Shown: piece after piece, positions 1 to 5,766 of the stretch | How positions within the stretch are numbered: position 1 is the first letter of the stretch | How the letters are laid out: every line of letters begins with the position of its first letter | DNA from: Candidatus Zixiibacteriota bacterium | GTDB taxonomy: Bacteria > Zixibacteria > MSB-5A5 > WJJR01 | Assembly: GCA_020058315.1 (NCBI GenBank) | Contig: JAGVEK010000378.1 | Location: forward strand, 1-6,312 | DNA: 6,312 nt | Direction: 5' to 3' | Made by a program: the position numbers and the translations under genes | The notes under the pieces: model-generated | The model's database searches: none | What the model was told of the DNA's origin: nothing | Seen by the model: the letters and a program-made list of their open reading frames with translations, nothing else

Positions 1-1
1 C

Positions 2-760
2 CACGGGACCGACTTGCGTCTCCTCCAGAGCAAACGCTGGTTGCGACCTCTGGCAGGGCGCGTATTCGCACGCGCGGCCGTTGTCTCGGTTGTTTCAACT
101 TGGCTCGCGGACTTCCTGCGGCGGACATATCCAGACTTCGCTGGGAAGATCCATGTCATTCCCATGCCTCCCAACGACGCAGTGTTTGCGCGTGCATCCG
201 TAAAAACCTCCTCCGGGTCTTCTCCGGTCGTGCTTTCTGTCACTCGTTTCACCAGCCAAAAACGAAACGACGTGCTGATCGAATCACTGGCAATAATGTC
301 AAGACAACGTATCGGATTTCGCGCGCGGCTGATCGGCGAGGGCCCGCTCCAAGCAAGCATCCGGGCCTTGGCAGAGCGGCATGGACTGGGAACCATCATT
401 GAGTTTGTGGATCCAATGCCTCAGGCGGAACTGGCCAGAGAGTATCGGGCGGCAGATGTCGTCGTGCTTCCCGCGGTTGACGAAGGGTTTGGAATGGCCT
501 TGCTCGAAGGGCAATTATGCGGCACAGCCGTGATTGGCGTCCGGTCAGGAGGGTTGACGGACATAATTGAAGACGGCCGCACTGGTCTTCTGGCCCGCCC
601 CGACGACCCGGAGGATCTCGCGCGAGTCCTGAAGCTCACGTTGAACGACGGCGGATTGCGTCAACGACTGGCGGATGAGGGATGCCTTTCGGCAATTCGC
701 CGCTTCTCTTCTGCAGCAATCGTCGATCAATTCTGTCAATGGTACAAGGGTGGGCCATGA
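2..760 (+). CDS. GT4-family glycosyltransferase, C-terminal part (5' end outside window)
   Basis: This is the C-terminal part of a GT-B fold, family GT4 retaining glycosyltransferase, which would move a sugar from a nucleotide-sugar donor to a lipid-linked or glycan acceptor at the cytoplasmic face of the membrane. The frame is open to the window edge, and its first codons read H-G-T-D, which matches the conserved HGxD-type motif near the middle of GT4 N-terminal domains. The TTG at position 14 is therefore very unlikely to be the true start, and roughly 100 or more residues lie upstream. Counting from that TTG, the donor-binding domain shows VTRFTSQKRND (R78, K83), LIGEGP near 107 and the EX7E pair E157/E165 in DEGFGMALLE, followed by the usual GG-D-I(I)E-DG-TG-LL segment near 179-193. 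The stop overlaps the next ATG (ATGA, 757-760), which suggests translational coupling. The family is clear, but the sugar and acceptor cannot be read from the sequence. Confidence 0.93.
   Translation, partial: HGTDLRLLQSKRWLRPLAGRVFARAAVVSVVSTWLADFLRRTYPDFAGKIHVIPMPPNDAVFARASVKTSSGSSPVVLSVTRFTSQKRNDVLIESLAIMSRQRIGFRARLIGEGPLQASIRALAERHGLGTIIEFVDPMPQAELAREYRAADVVVLPAVDEGFGMALLEGQLCGTAVIGVRSGGLTDIIEDGRTGLLARPDDPEDLARVLKLTLNDGGLRQRLADEGCLSAIRRFSSAAIVDQFCQWYKGGP
746..750 (+). promoter_or_regulatory. Shine-Dalgarno site that fixes the start of the UPF0104 gene
   Basis: AAGGG lies 6 nt before the ATG at 757. The longer in-frame reading from ATG 682 would overlap the GT4 gene by about 79 nt. The ribosome site and the ATGA stop/start overlap both favour 757. 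Confidence 0.5.
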
Positions 761-1725
761 TGGCTTTGTCACCCGCAAAGAGAGCGAAGCCACTTCCGGA
801 AGCGGCGCGGCGACGAAAGGCCGCGGCTTGGCGACGGTGGCTGACAATCGCAGTCGTGTCCGTTGTCGCGTTCTTCCTGCTGCGCTCCATCTACACACAG
901 TGGGATGTTCTCGCCCGTCATCAATGGTCGTTGCGATGGGATTGGCTGCTCTCGTCGGCCATCTTGGTATGGCTCGATTTCATCACGCTGATTCTTCTCT
1001 GGCGCTTCATCCTGGTGCGAGTCGGGGAACGTCCGCTTCCGTTTCGGACAGCCTATCGCGTCTGGTTCCTTTCCAACTTCGGCAAGTACCTGCCCGGAAA
1101 GGTCTGGACTGTGATGGGGATGGTCTATCTCCTGAATGCCGAGGGTTACTCCGCTCCACCTGTCCTGGTTTCGGCCATTCTCAACCAGGCGCTCTCAATC
1201 CTGTCCGGGCTGGTTCTCTCGGTGATCGTGCTCGGGGCACAAGCGTTTGGCGGAACACCACTCTGGCTTCTCATCGCAGTCGGGATGCTGGCCGCTGCCG
1301 TTCTTTATCCGCCGCTGCTCCAGAAAATGATTAACTTTGGTTTGCGCCTCGTCCGGCGCGAATCCATCGAAATTCCGTTGCCATTCGTGACGATCGCACT
1401 TCTCTTTCTGGTCTATTTGGGAACGTGGATTGTGTATGGCGGCGCGTTCTGGCTTCTCCTGATCGGGATCGGGATCCACCCCTCCGGATCATTCATTGAA
1501 ATCGTCGCGATCTTCGCGGCCTCCTACCTGCTGGGGTTCCTCGCATTGTTCGTGCCCGGCGGGCTGGGTGTCCGGGAGGGTGCGCTGGCCGTTCTGGCGG
1601 GGCGTTACCTGCCGTTGGGGCTCGCGGCTCCTGTGGCGGTCCTCTCCAGAATCTGGCTGACCGTCACAGAGCTTCTTGCTGCCATACCATTGCTGTGGCT
1701 GCGCAATCGAAGGGATACGACTTGA
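757..1725 (+). CDS. UPF0104 / LPG_synthase_TM family integral membrane protein
   Basis: A 322-residue multi-spanning inner-membrane protein of the family that includes the membrane domain of MprF (lysylphosphatidylglycerol synthase), YbhN and the C-terminal part of archaeal AglD. Two family signatures are visible: GKYLPGKVW at residues 109-117 and FVPGGLGVREG at 265-275. The N-terminus is short and basic (rich in K and R up to about residue 27). About eight hydrophobic segments follow, roughly at 29-46, 66-90, 120-148, 157-174, 198-228, 240-265, 275-295 and 300-315. There is no soluble aminoacyl-transfer domain, so it is not a complete MprF. Members often lie next to glycosyltransferases and are thought to act on, or move, lipid or lipid-linked substrates; for this protein that is inference. 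It overlaps the GT4 gene by 4 nt. Start 757 is preferred over 682 because of AAGGG at 746-750. An alternative ATG follows directly at 760. Confidence 0.88.
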   Translation: MMALSPAKRAKPLPEAARRRKAAAWRRWLTIAVVSVVAFFLLRSIYTQWDVLARHQWSLRWDWLLSSAILVWLDFITLILLWRFILVRVGERPLPFRTAYRVWFLSNFGKYLPGKVWTVMGMVYLLNAEGYSAPPVLVSAILNQALSILSGLVLSVIVLGAQAFGGTPLWLLIAVGMLAAAVLYPPLLQKMINFGLRLVRRESIEIPLPFVTIALLFLVYLGTWIVYGGAFWLLLIGIGIHPSGSFIEIVAIFAASYLLGFLALFVPGGLGVREGALAVLAGRYLPLGLAAPVAVLSRIWLTVTELLAAIPLLWLRNRRDTT

Positions 1726-1750
1726 TCGGGTCCGTATCATCGGCTATGCT
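1722..1750 (+). promoter_or_regulatory. Candidate sigma70-like promoter before the Dpm1-like gene
   Basis: TTGATC (1722-1727) and TATGCT (1745-1750) are separated by exactly 17 bp, and each matches 4 of 6 bases of the sigma70 consensus. The -35 box overlaps the stop codon of the UPF0104 gene. The site sits at the only sizeable gap (78 bp) before position 5677, so it may start the 1804-5491 unit. The match is modest and the host's promoter consensus is unknown. Confidence 0.3.
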
Positions 1751-1803
1751 GTCCTGGCGATGCGTCGAGATGAACCCTCCAGACCCGCACCGCATGTGAT
1801 CTC

Positions 1804-2517
1804 ATGAAGGCCCTGGTCATCATTCCGACATACAACGAGAGAGAGAATCTGCCTCTGATCGTGCCCGATGTCCTGGCGCGTGACATTCGCTTTTCCGTTC
1901 TGATTGTTGATGACAACTCTCCCGATGGCACCGGGCAGCTTGCCGACAAGATGGCCGAAGACAATTCCCGCGTTCATGTTCTGCATCGTCCGGCGAAGGC
2001 CGGCTTGGGCCGTGCTTATCTTGCCGGATTCAAATGGGCGCTCGAACGCGATTTCGATCTTGTGTTCGAAATGGACGCGGATTTCTCACACAACCCGAAA
2101 TTCCTGCCGGAATTCCTCAAAGCCTTGGACAACGCCGACATCGTCCTCGGGTCGCGCTACATCTCCGGTGTCAACGTGATCAACTGGCCGATGGGACGCC
2201 TTCTGTTGTCGTACTACGCCAACGTTTACGCCCGTTTGGTGACAGGGCTGCCGGTGCGCGATTCCACCGGCGGTTTCAAATGCTTCCGCCGCGAGGTGCT
2301 CCAGGCCATCAATTTGGATTCAGTGAACTCCAATGGCTACGCCTTTCAAATCGAGATGTCGTTTCGTGCCTGGAAAAAGGGATTTCGAATCCGCGAGATC
2401 CCGATCGTCTTCACCGACCGCGAACAGGGGCATTCGAAAATGTCGAAACGCATCGTTCGCGAGGCGGTATGGATGGTCCCAAGGCTGCGCCTGATGTCGA
2501 TCTTTGGGCGGCTGTGA
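1804..2517 (+). CDS. Polyprenol-phosphate mannosyltransferase (Dpm1-like GT2)
   Basis: A 237-residue GT2 enzyme of the dolichol-phosphate mannose synthase type, which transfers a hexose (mannose in characterised members) from a GDP-sugar to a polyprenyl phosphate at the cytoplasmic face of the membrane. The domain is complete: IIPTYNERENL at 6-16, DDNSPDGT at 36-43, KAGLGRAY near 65-72, the metal-binding DAD at 91-93 followed by FSH, GSRY at 116-119, DSTGGFKCF at 153-161, and the diagnostic FTDREQGHSKM at 203-213. It lacks the C-terminal GtrA-like membrane domain found in some bacterial homologues, so it is the short, soluble or peripheral type. ATG 1804 gives the canonical start of the fold, although no good Shine-Dalgarno site is visible. 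It is followed by a GT2 gene that starts inside its last codons. Glucose or another sugar instead of mannose cannot be excluded. Confidence 0.92.
   Translation: MKALVIIPTYNERENLPLIVPDVLARDIRFSVLIVDDNSPDGTGQLADKMAEDNSRVHVLHRPAKAGLGRAYLAGFKWALERDFDLVFEMDADFSHNPKFLPEFLKALDNADIVLGSRYISGVNVINWPMGRLLLSYYANVYARLVTGLPVRDSTGGFKCFRREVLQAINLDSVNSNGYAFQIEMSFRAWKKGFRIREIPIVFTDREQGHSKMSKRIVREAVWMVPRLRLMSIFGRL
2461..2464 (+). promoter_or_regulatory. Possible Shine-Dalgarno site for the WbbL-like gene
   Basis: GAGG lies 4 nt before the ATG at 2469, inside the 3' end of the Dpm1-like gene. It supports 2469 as the start. The rival GTG at 2514 makes a 4-nt GTGA overlap but has no recognisable ribosome site. 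Confidence 0.35.
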
Positions 2518-3428
2518 ATTCCGACCCGGAACCGCTTCCTGCCCGGGGAAATCCGCGCGAGGCTCAGATCGATCTCTCGCTGATCGTCGTCACGTTTAAT
2601 TCTTCATCGGTATTGGATGGGCTAATCTCTTCACTCACCAACCACCCACCGAGCGTGCCGTGGGAACTGATTGTCTGCGACAATGGGTCGCGCGACGACT
2701 CGGCGGCGCTCATCGGAGCCCGGTGGCCGGATGCATCCATCCTTGTCAGCGAAGTGAATCACGGTTTCGCCGCCGCCGTTAATTTGGCGGCGGCGAGGGC
2801 GAGAGGACGCTGGTTGTTTCTCGCCAACCCTGACATCAGCTGGGGGAAAGGCGTGCTGGATCGATTGATACGATTCCTCGAGGAGCATCCCGGCGCCGGA
2901 GCAGTTTCTCCCCGCCTGACATTCCCCGATGGCCGGCCGCAACCAAGCATCAGACGATTCCCCAACCACGCGAATATCTGGCTCTCACGTGGCACTCCCT
3001 GGAGCGCGCTCACCCATTCTCTGCCATGGATTCGCGCTTACACGTTGCCAGATCCCCATAACCCCGCCAGAGTCGAGGCTGTCAGCGCCGCGAGTCTCAT
3101 GATTCGTCGTGAATCCTTCCGCGCAGTTGCCGGGATGGATCCGGATTTCTTCCTCTATGTGGAGGACACTGACTTGTGCCATCGCCTGAGAGATCAGGGA
3201 TGGGACGTCTGGGTCGATCCGACGACCACCGTCACCCATCGCTGGGGGGGGGCCGTAAAACAAAATGCCAGGCTCCGGGCGTATCACCGGCAGAGCGTGC
3301 GACGCTACTTCCGCAAACATCATCCGGACAAACCCGTTCGAAATGCCATTTTGTTCGGTGCTCTTTCTCTGGCCGACTGGTGCGATCGCGTGATGACTGG
3401 CAATCAACCGGCGGAGCATGCAAGGTGA
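2469..3428 (+). CDS. WbbL-like GT2 glycosyltransferase (rhamnosyltransferase-type)
   Basis: A 319-residue inverting GT-A fold GT2 enzyme of the WbbL/rhamnosyltransferase subgroup, expected to add a sugar to a lipid-linked glycan in the cytoplasm. Visible motifs: SLIVVTFNSS at 37-46, CDNGSRDDS at 70-78, NHGFAAAVN at 97-105, the acidic NPD at 120-122, SAASLMIRRESF at 206-217, the acceptor-side FLYVEDTDLCHR at 228-239 and THRWGGA at 256-262. The subgroup match is good, but rhamnose is only suggested, since the family also transfers other sugars. ATG 2469, with GAGG just upstream, gives a 49-nt overlap with the Dpm1-like gene. GTG 2514 would give 304 residues and a 4-nt overlap. Both leave the catalytic domain whole. 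The stop shares one base with the next ATG (TGATG). A run of nine G at 3244-3252 lies within the conserved WGGA codons. Confidence 0.9.
   Translation: MDGPKAAPDVDLWAAVNSDPEPLPARGNPREAQIDLSLIVVTFNSSSVLDGLISSLTNHPPSVPWELIVCDNGSRDDSAALIGARWPDASILVSEVNHGFAAAVNLAAARARGRWLFLANPDISWGKGVLDRLIRFLEEHPGAGAVSPRLTFPDGRPQPSIRRFPNHANIWLSRGTPWSALTHSLPWIRAYTLPDPHNPARVEAVSAASLMIRRESFRAVAGMDPDFFLYVEDTDLCHRLRDQGWDVWVDPTTTVTHRWGGAVKQNARLRAYHRQSVRRYFRKHHPDKPVRNAILFGALSLADWCDRVMTGNQPAEHAR
3244..3252 (+). repeat. Nine-G homopolymer inside the WbbL-like gene
   Basis: The run encodes part of W-G-G-A at residues 259-262. It contains a slippery-type G heptamer in the frame needed for -1 slippage. The -1 frame after it stays open into the following WecA-like gene. 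With one G fewer, the frame reads CCG then TAA. The normal reading gives a typical GT2 C-terminus, so the count of nine looks right for the functional form. Confidence 0.85.
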
Positions 3429-4510
3429 TGAATCCGCTGCTGCTTGTGGGCTCCGTACTGAGTGGATGGCTGGTGGTGCATCTGACGGTGCCGTTGCTGG
3501 AGCGTCTGTGCCGGCGTTATCAATTACTGGACCTGCCTTCACCGCGGAAAATTCACCGCCATGCGACGCCGCGCCTCACTGGAATCTCACTGTTCGTCGC
3601 TCTGTGGGGGACGATCCTCGTGTTTTCGCTCGTTGTCCCCGGGCATATGAGGGAGATGCAAAGCCATGCCGGAACGATCATGGCCGGTGCAGTGATCATA
3701 CTTCTGATGGGCATTCTTGACGATCTTTGGCCTCTGGCAGCGGCCTGGAAGCTGACAGGGCAGCTTCTGGTTGGCATGATCCTTTGGTGGGAGGGAGTGG
3801 GCTTCACTCAACTGTGGGTGCCGTTCGTGGGAGGAATCGGTCTGGGAGCGCTTTCTTTGCCGGTGACACTCCTATGGTTTCTGGTTCTTGTGAATGCGGT
3901 GAATATCATCGATGGTCTGGATGGGCTGGCGACGGCGACCGCCGGAACAGCGCTTCTGCCGTTGATCTGGGTCAGTTTCAGTCTGGAACTGACGCCCATC
4001 TGGGTGGCGGCAGCCGGATTGTTCGGAGCCCTGATCGCCTTCTGGCGATACAACCACGCTCCGGCGCGCGTTTTCATGGGTGACTGTGGATCTCTGACGC
4101 TGGGGTATTTCTTTGCAGTCGTGGCGCTTCTGGCGCCGATCAAGCGCTTTACGGCGCTGGCGTTCTTCGTTCCGCTCATCGCGATGTTCCTCCCTGTGGC
4201 GGAGTCGCTCTTCTCTTTGGGTCGCCGATCCTTGGCGAGGACCAATCCGATGAGGGCTGACATGGGCCACTTGCACCATCGGCTGATGACGATCGGATGG
4301 ACGGCGAATCAAGTGGTTGCCGCGTATGCCGTTGTCACAGCGGTATTTGGGCTGTTCTGTGTGGCATTTCGCTATGGCAACCGAAGGATTTTGGCAGTCC
4401 TGTTGGGATTTTTTGTGTTGTTGCTGATGATCACCTTGGGTATCATTTTGCGGCGAAGGATACCCGCTCAGGCCGCTCGAGGTAAGGCCGGAGAGGGGAG
4501 CGGGGGATAA
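3428..4510 (+). CDS. Polyprenyl-phosphate sugar-1-phosphate transferase, WecA/TagO-like
   Basis: A 360-residue polytopic membrane enzyme of the WecA/TagO/MraY family (glycosyltransferase 4 in Pfam naming), which transfers a HexNAc-1-phosphate from a UDP-sugar to undecaprenyl phosphate and so starts a lipid-linked glycan. Family marks in order: DLPSPRKIHRHATPRLTG near 37-54, the Mg-binding DD at 98-99 (GILDDLW), NAVNIIDGLDGLA at 156-168, FMGDCGS at 216-222 and the HLHHRL motif at 281-286. The HLHHRL motif is typical of the WecA/TagO branch and argues against MraY, as does the location outside a murein cluster. About ten or eleven hydrophobic helices fill the rest. ATG 3428 is chosen because the family N-terminus (M-N-P-L-L-L) begins there and overlaps the previous TGA by one base; AAGG at 3422-3425 and GGAG at 3413-3416 lie upstream. 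The frame is open back to 3176, but that stretch shows no family similarity. UDP-GlcNAc is the likely donor, by inference. Confidence 0.92.
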   Translation: MNPLLLVGSVLSGWLVVHLTVPLLERLCRRYQLLDLPSPRKIHRHATPRLTGISLFVALWGTILVFSLVVPGHMREMQSHAGTIMAGAVIILLMGILDDLWPLAAAWKLTGQLLVGMILWWEGVGFTQLWVPFVGGIGLGALSLPVTLLWFLVLVNAVNIIDGLDGLATATAGTALLPLIWVSFSLELTPIWVAAAGLFGALIAFWRYNHAPARVFMGDCGSLTLGYFFAVVALLAPIKRFTALAFFVPLIAMFLPVAESLFSLGRRSLARTNPMRADMGHLHHRLMTIGWTANQVVAAYAVVTAVFGLFCVAFRYGNRRILAVLLGFFVLLLMITLGIILRRRIPAQAARGKAGEGSGG

Positions 4511-5491
4511 ATGCGACCCGGTACCTACCTTGATTTCGAAAAACCGGTGCTGGAGTTGGAAGCGCGTATCCGCGACATGCGGGAATTCGCCAACGACGAA
4601 AATGTCGAATTGTCCAAAGAGCTCCGCCTGCTCGAACGGAAGCTGGACAAGCTCACCAGAGAGACCTTTGCATCTCTCACCCGGTGGCAGAGAGTTCAGT
4701 TGGCTCGCCACCCGATGCGCCCGTACACACTGGATTATGTCGAGAAGATGACTACGGGATTTACCGCACTCCACGGGGACCGGGCATTCGGTGATGACCG
4801 CGCAATGGTCGCTGGACCGGCGCTACTGGGCGACCGGCCGGTCATGGTCGTCGGGCAGCAGAAAGGCCGCTCGACTAAGGAGAAACTGCTCAACAACTTC
4901 GGTATGTGTCACCCAGAGGGGTATCGCAAGGCGCTACGTCTGATGATGCTGGCTGCCAGAGCCGGGCGTCCGATTGTGATCCTGATCGACACCCCAGGTG
5001 CATTCCCAGGGGTCGAGGCGGAAGAGCGCGGTCAAGCCGAGGCCATCGCCCGCAATCTGCGCGAGATGGCTCTGCTGCCGGTTCCCATTGTCATCGCAAT
5101 CATCGGGGAAGGCGCGTCAGGCGGCGCGCTGGGCATCGGACTCGGTGATCGAATCCTCATGCTGGAAAATTCCTGGTATTCGGTGATCTCTCCCGAGGGA
5201 TGCGCTGCCATTCTCTGGAAATCCGAGGGTGCAGTCGCCAATGCTCCACGAGCCGCAGAATCCCTGAGGCTGGCCGCCGATGATCTCCTCGAGCTGGGCA
5301 TCATTGACCGGATCATCCCGGAACCCTTGGGTGGCGCCCACCGGGATCCGGTGGAATCTGCCGCCCTTCTCAAGGCGGTGCTTCTGGAGAGTTTGATCGA
5401 GCTCGGCTCGCGAAGCCCGGAGGATTTGGTGGCCCGCCGCCGCGCCAAGTTTCGCAAGATCGGAGTGTTCTCGGAGGATGATACTTTCTGA
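4511..5491 (+). CDS. accA: Acetyl-CoA carboxylase carboxyltransferase subunit alpha
   Basis: AccA forms, with AccD, the carboxyltransferase of the multisubunit bacterial acetyl-CoA carboxylase. It moves the carboxyl group from biotinyl-AccB to acetyl-CoA and gives malonyl-CoA, the first step of fatty acid synthesis. The 326 residues match the usual full length (about 315-325). An N-terminal helical, coiled-coil-like part (about 10-65) precedes the crotonase-fold core, with GQQKGRSTKEK at 116-126, PEGYRKALRLM at 135-145, DTPGAFPGVEAEERGQ at 160-175, the oxyanion-hole segment GEGASGGALG at 199-208 and ISPEGCAAILW at 226-236. The zinc ribbon, which belongs to AccD, is absent, as expected. Its ATG directly follows the TAA of the WecA-like gene (TAAATG), with purine-rich GAGAGGGGAG at 4491-4500. 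No accD or other acc gene is seen. The position after glycan genes is unusual, but the enzyme itself appears intact. Confidence 0.97.
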   Translation: MRPGTYLDFEKPVLELEARIRDMREFANDENVELSKELRLLERKLDKLTRETFASLTRWQRVQLARHPMRPYTLDYVEKMTTGFTALHGDRAFGDDRAMVAGPALLGDRPVMVVGQQKGRSTKEKLLNNFGMCHPEGYRKALRLMMLAARAGRPIVILIDTPGAFPGVEAEERGQAEAIARNLREMALLPVPIVIAIIGEGASGGALGIGLGDRILMLENSWYSVISPEGCAAILWKSEGAVANAPRAAESLRLAADDLLELGIIDRIIPEPLGGAHRDPVESAALLKAVLLESLIELGSRSPEDLVARRRAKFRKIGVFSEDDTF

Positions 5492-5500
5492 ACGATCGCG

Positions 5501-5506
5501 AAGGGA
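5501..5506 (+). promoter_or_regulatory. Shine-Dalgarno site of the small Trm112-like gene
   Basis: AAGGGA lies 5 nt before the ATG at 5512. It supports translation of this 54-codon gene in the otherwise short gap after accA. Confidence 0.5.
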
Positions 5507-5511
5507 TTTGG

Positions 5512-5676
5512 ATGTTGGATGAAGAGTTGCTGAAGATCCTGGCCTGTCCCGCCTGCAAGGGCGAGTTGGTCTACGATTCTGATAAGAACACCCTGGAATG
5601 CTTTCAATGCCGCTTGCGCTACACGGTCAAAGACGATGTTCCCATCATGCTGATCGAGGAGGCGCAGAGGTTCTGA
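5512..5676 (+). CDS. Trm112/YcaR-like small zinc-ribbon protein
   Basis: A 54-residue protein of the Trm112 family (UPF0434 / YcaR in bacteria). It begins MLDEELLKILACPACKG and shows two cysteine pairs, C12/C15 and C30/C33, suited to bind one zinc. It ends with the family's V-x-D-D-V-P-I-M-L-I motif (39-48), in which the DxIP-type core is highly conserved. Eukaryotic and archaeal Trm112 activate methyltransferases by binding them. For the short bacterial forms the role is much less certain, and I infer only a partner or stabilising role. The gene starts 20 bp after accA and has a clear AAGGGA site, so it is probably co-transcribed with accA. Its length is normal for the bacterial family (about 55-65). 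As I recall it, E. coli YcaR lacks one of these four cysteines, whereas this copy keeps all four. Confidence 0.9.
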   Translation: MLDEELLKILACPACKGELVYDSDKNTLECFQCRLRYTVKDDVPIMLIEEAQRF

Positions 5677-5704
5677 CAACGGTCTTTCCGATACCGCGGT
5701 GCTA

Positions 5705-5715
5705 CAGTGGCACTG
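5705..5715. promoter_or_regulatory. Short inverted repeat with an overlapping extended -10-like sequence
   Basis: The 90-bp gap 5677-5766 holds a perfect 5-1-5 inverted repeat (CAGTG-G-CACTG). It overlaps TGCTACAGT (5700-5708), which resembles an extended -10 element, and an 8-bp palindrome, ACCGCGGT (5693-5700), lies just upstream. I see no -35 box at a proper distance. It could be a promoter with an operator for the EIIA gene, or chance. A hairpin here has no U-run, so it is not a typical terminator. Confidence 0.2.
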
Positions 5716-5766
5716 CCCTGACGCCTCAGACGTGGCGGTGTTCTACTCTCCCCCAGGAGACAATCG

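Noticed and set aside
675..1334. 219-codon + strand frame overlapping the UPF0104 gene
   Set aside because: It lies in another frame of a gene with clear signatures, has no recognisable domain, and its composition (many Arg, Ser and Gly) is typical of a shifted frame.
2034..2468. Upstream extension of the WbbL-like frame into the Dpm1-like gene
   Set aside because: The stretch is a shadow of the Dpm1-like gene. The GT2 domain begins only after 2469, and the family has no such N-terminal domain.
3176..3427. Upstream extension of the WecA-like frame
   Set aside because: It lacks WecA-family similarity and overlaps the conserved GT2 C-terminus. It is kept only as the possible read-through of the G-tract event.
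2985..3542. 185-codon - strand frame
   Set aside because: It is antisense to the GT2 and WecA-like genes and shows no recognisable motif or ribosome site.
3872..4774. 300-codon open frame on the - strand
   Set aside because: It runs antisense across the WecA-like gene and the start of accA, both with clear family motifs. Its product is rich in charged and Gln/Arg residues and shows no recognisable motif, as expected of a complement-strand shadow.
5696..5716. Possible rho-independent terminator after the Trm112-like gene
   Set aside because: A weak stem (GCGGTG with CACTGC, including a G-T pair) can form, but no T-run follows it.
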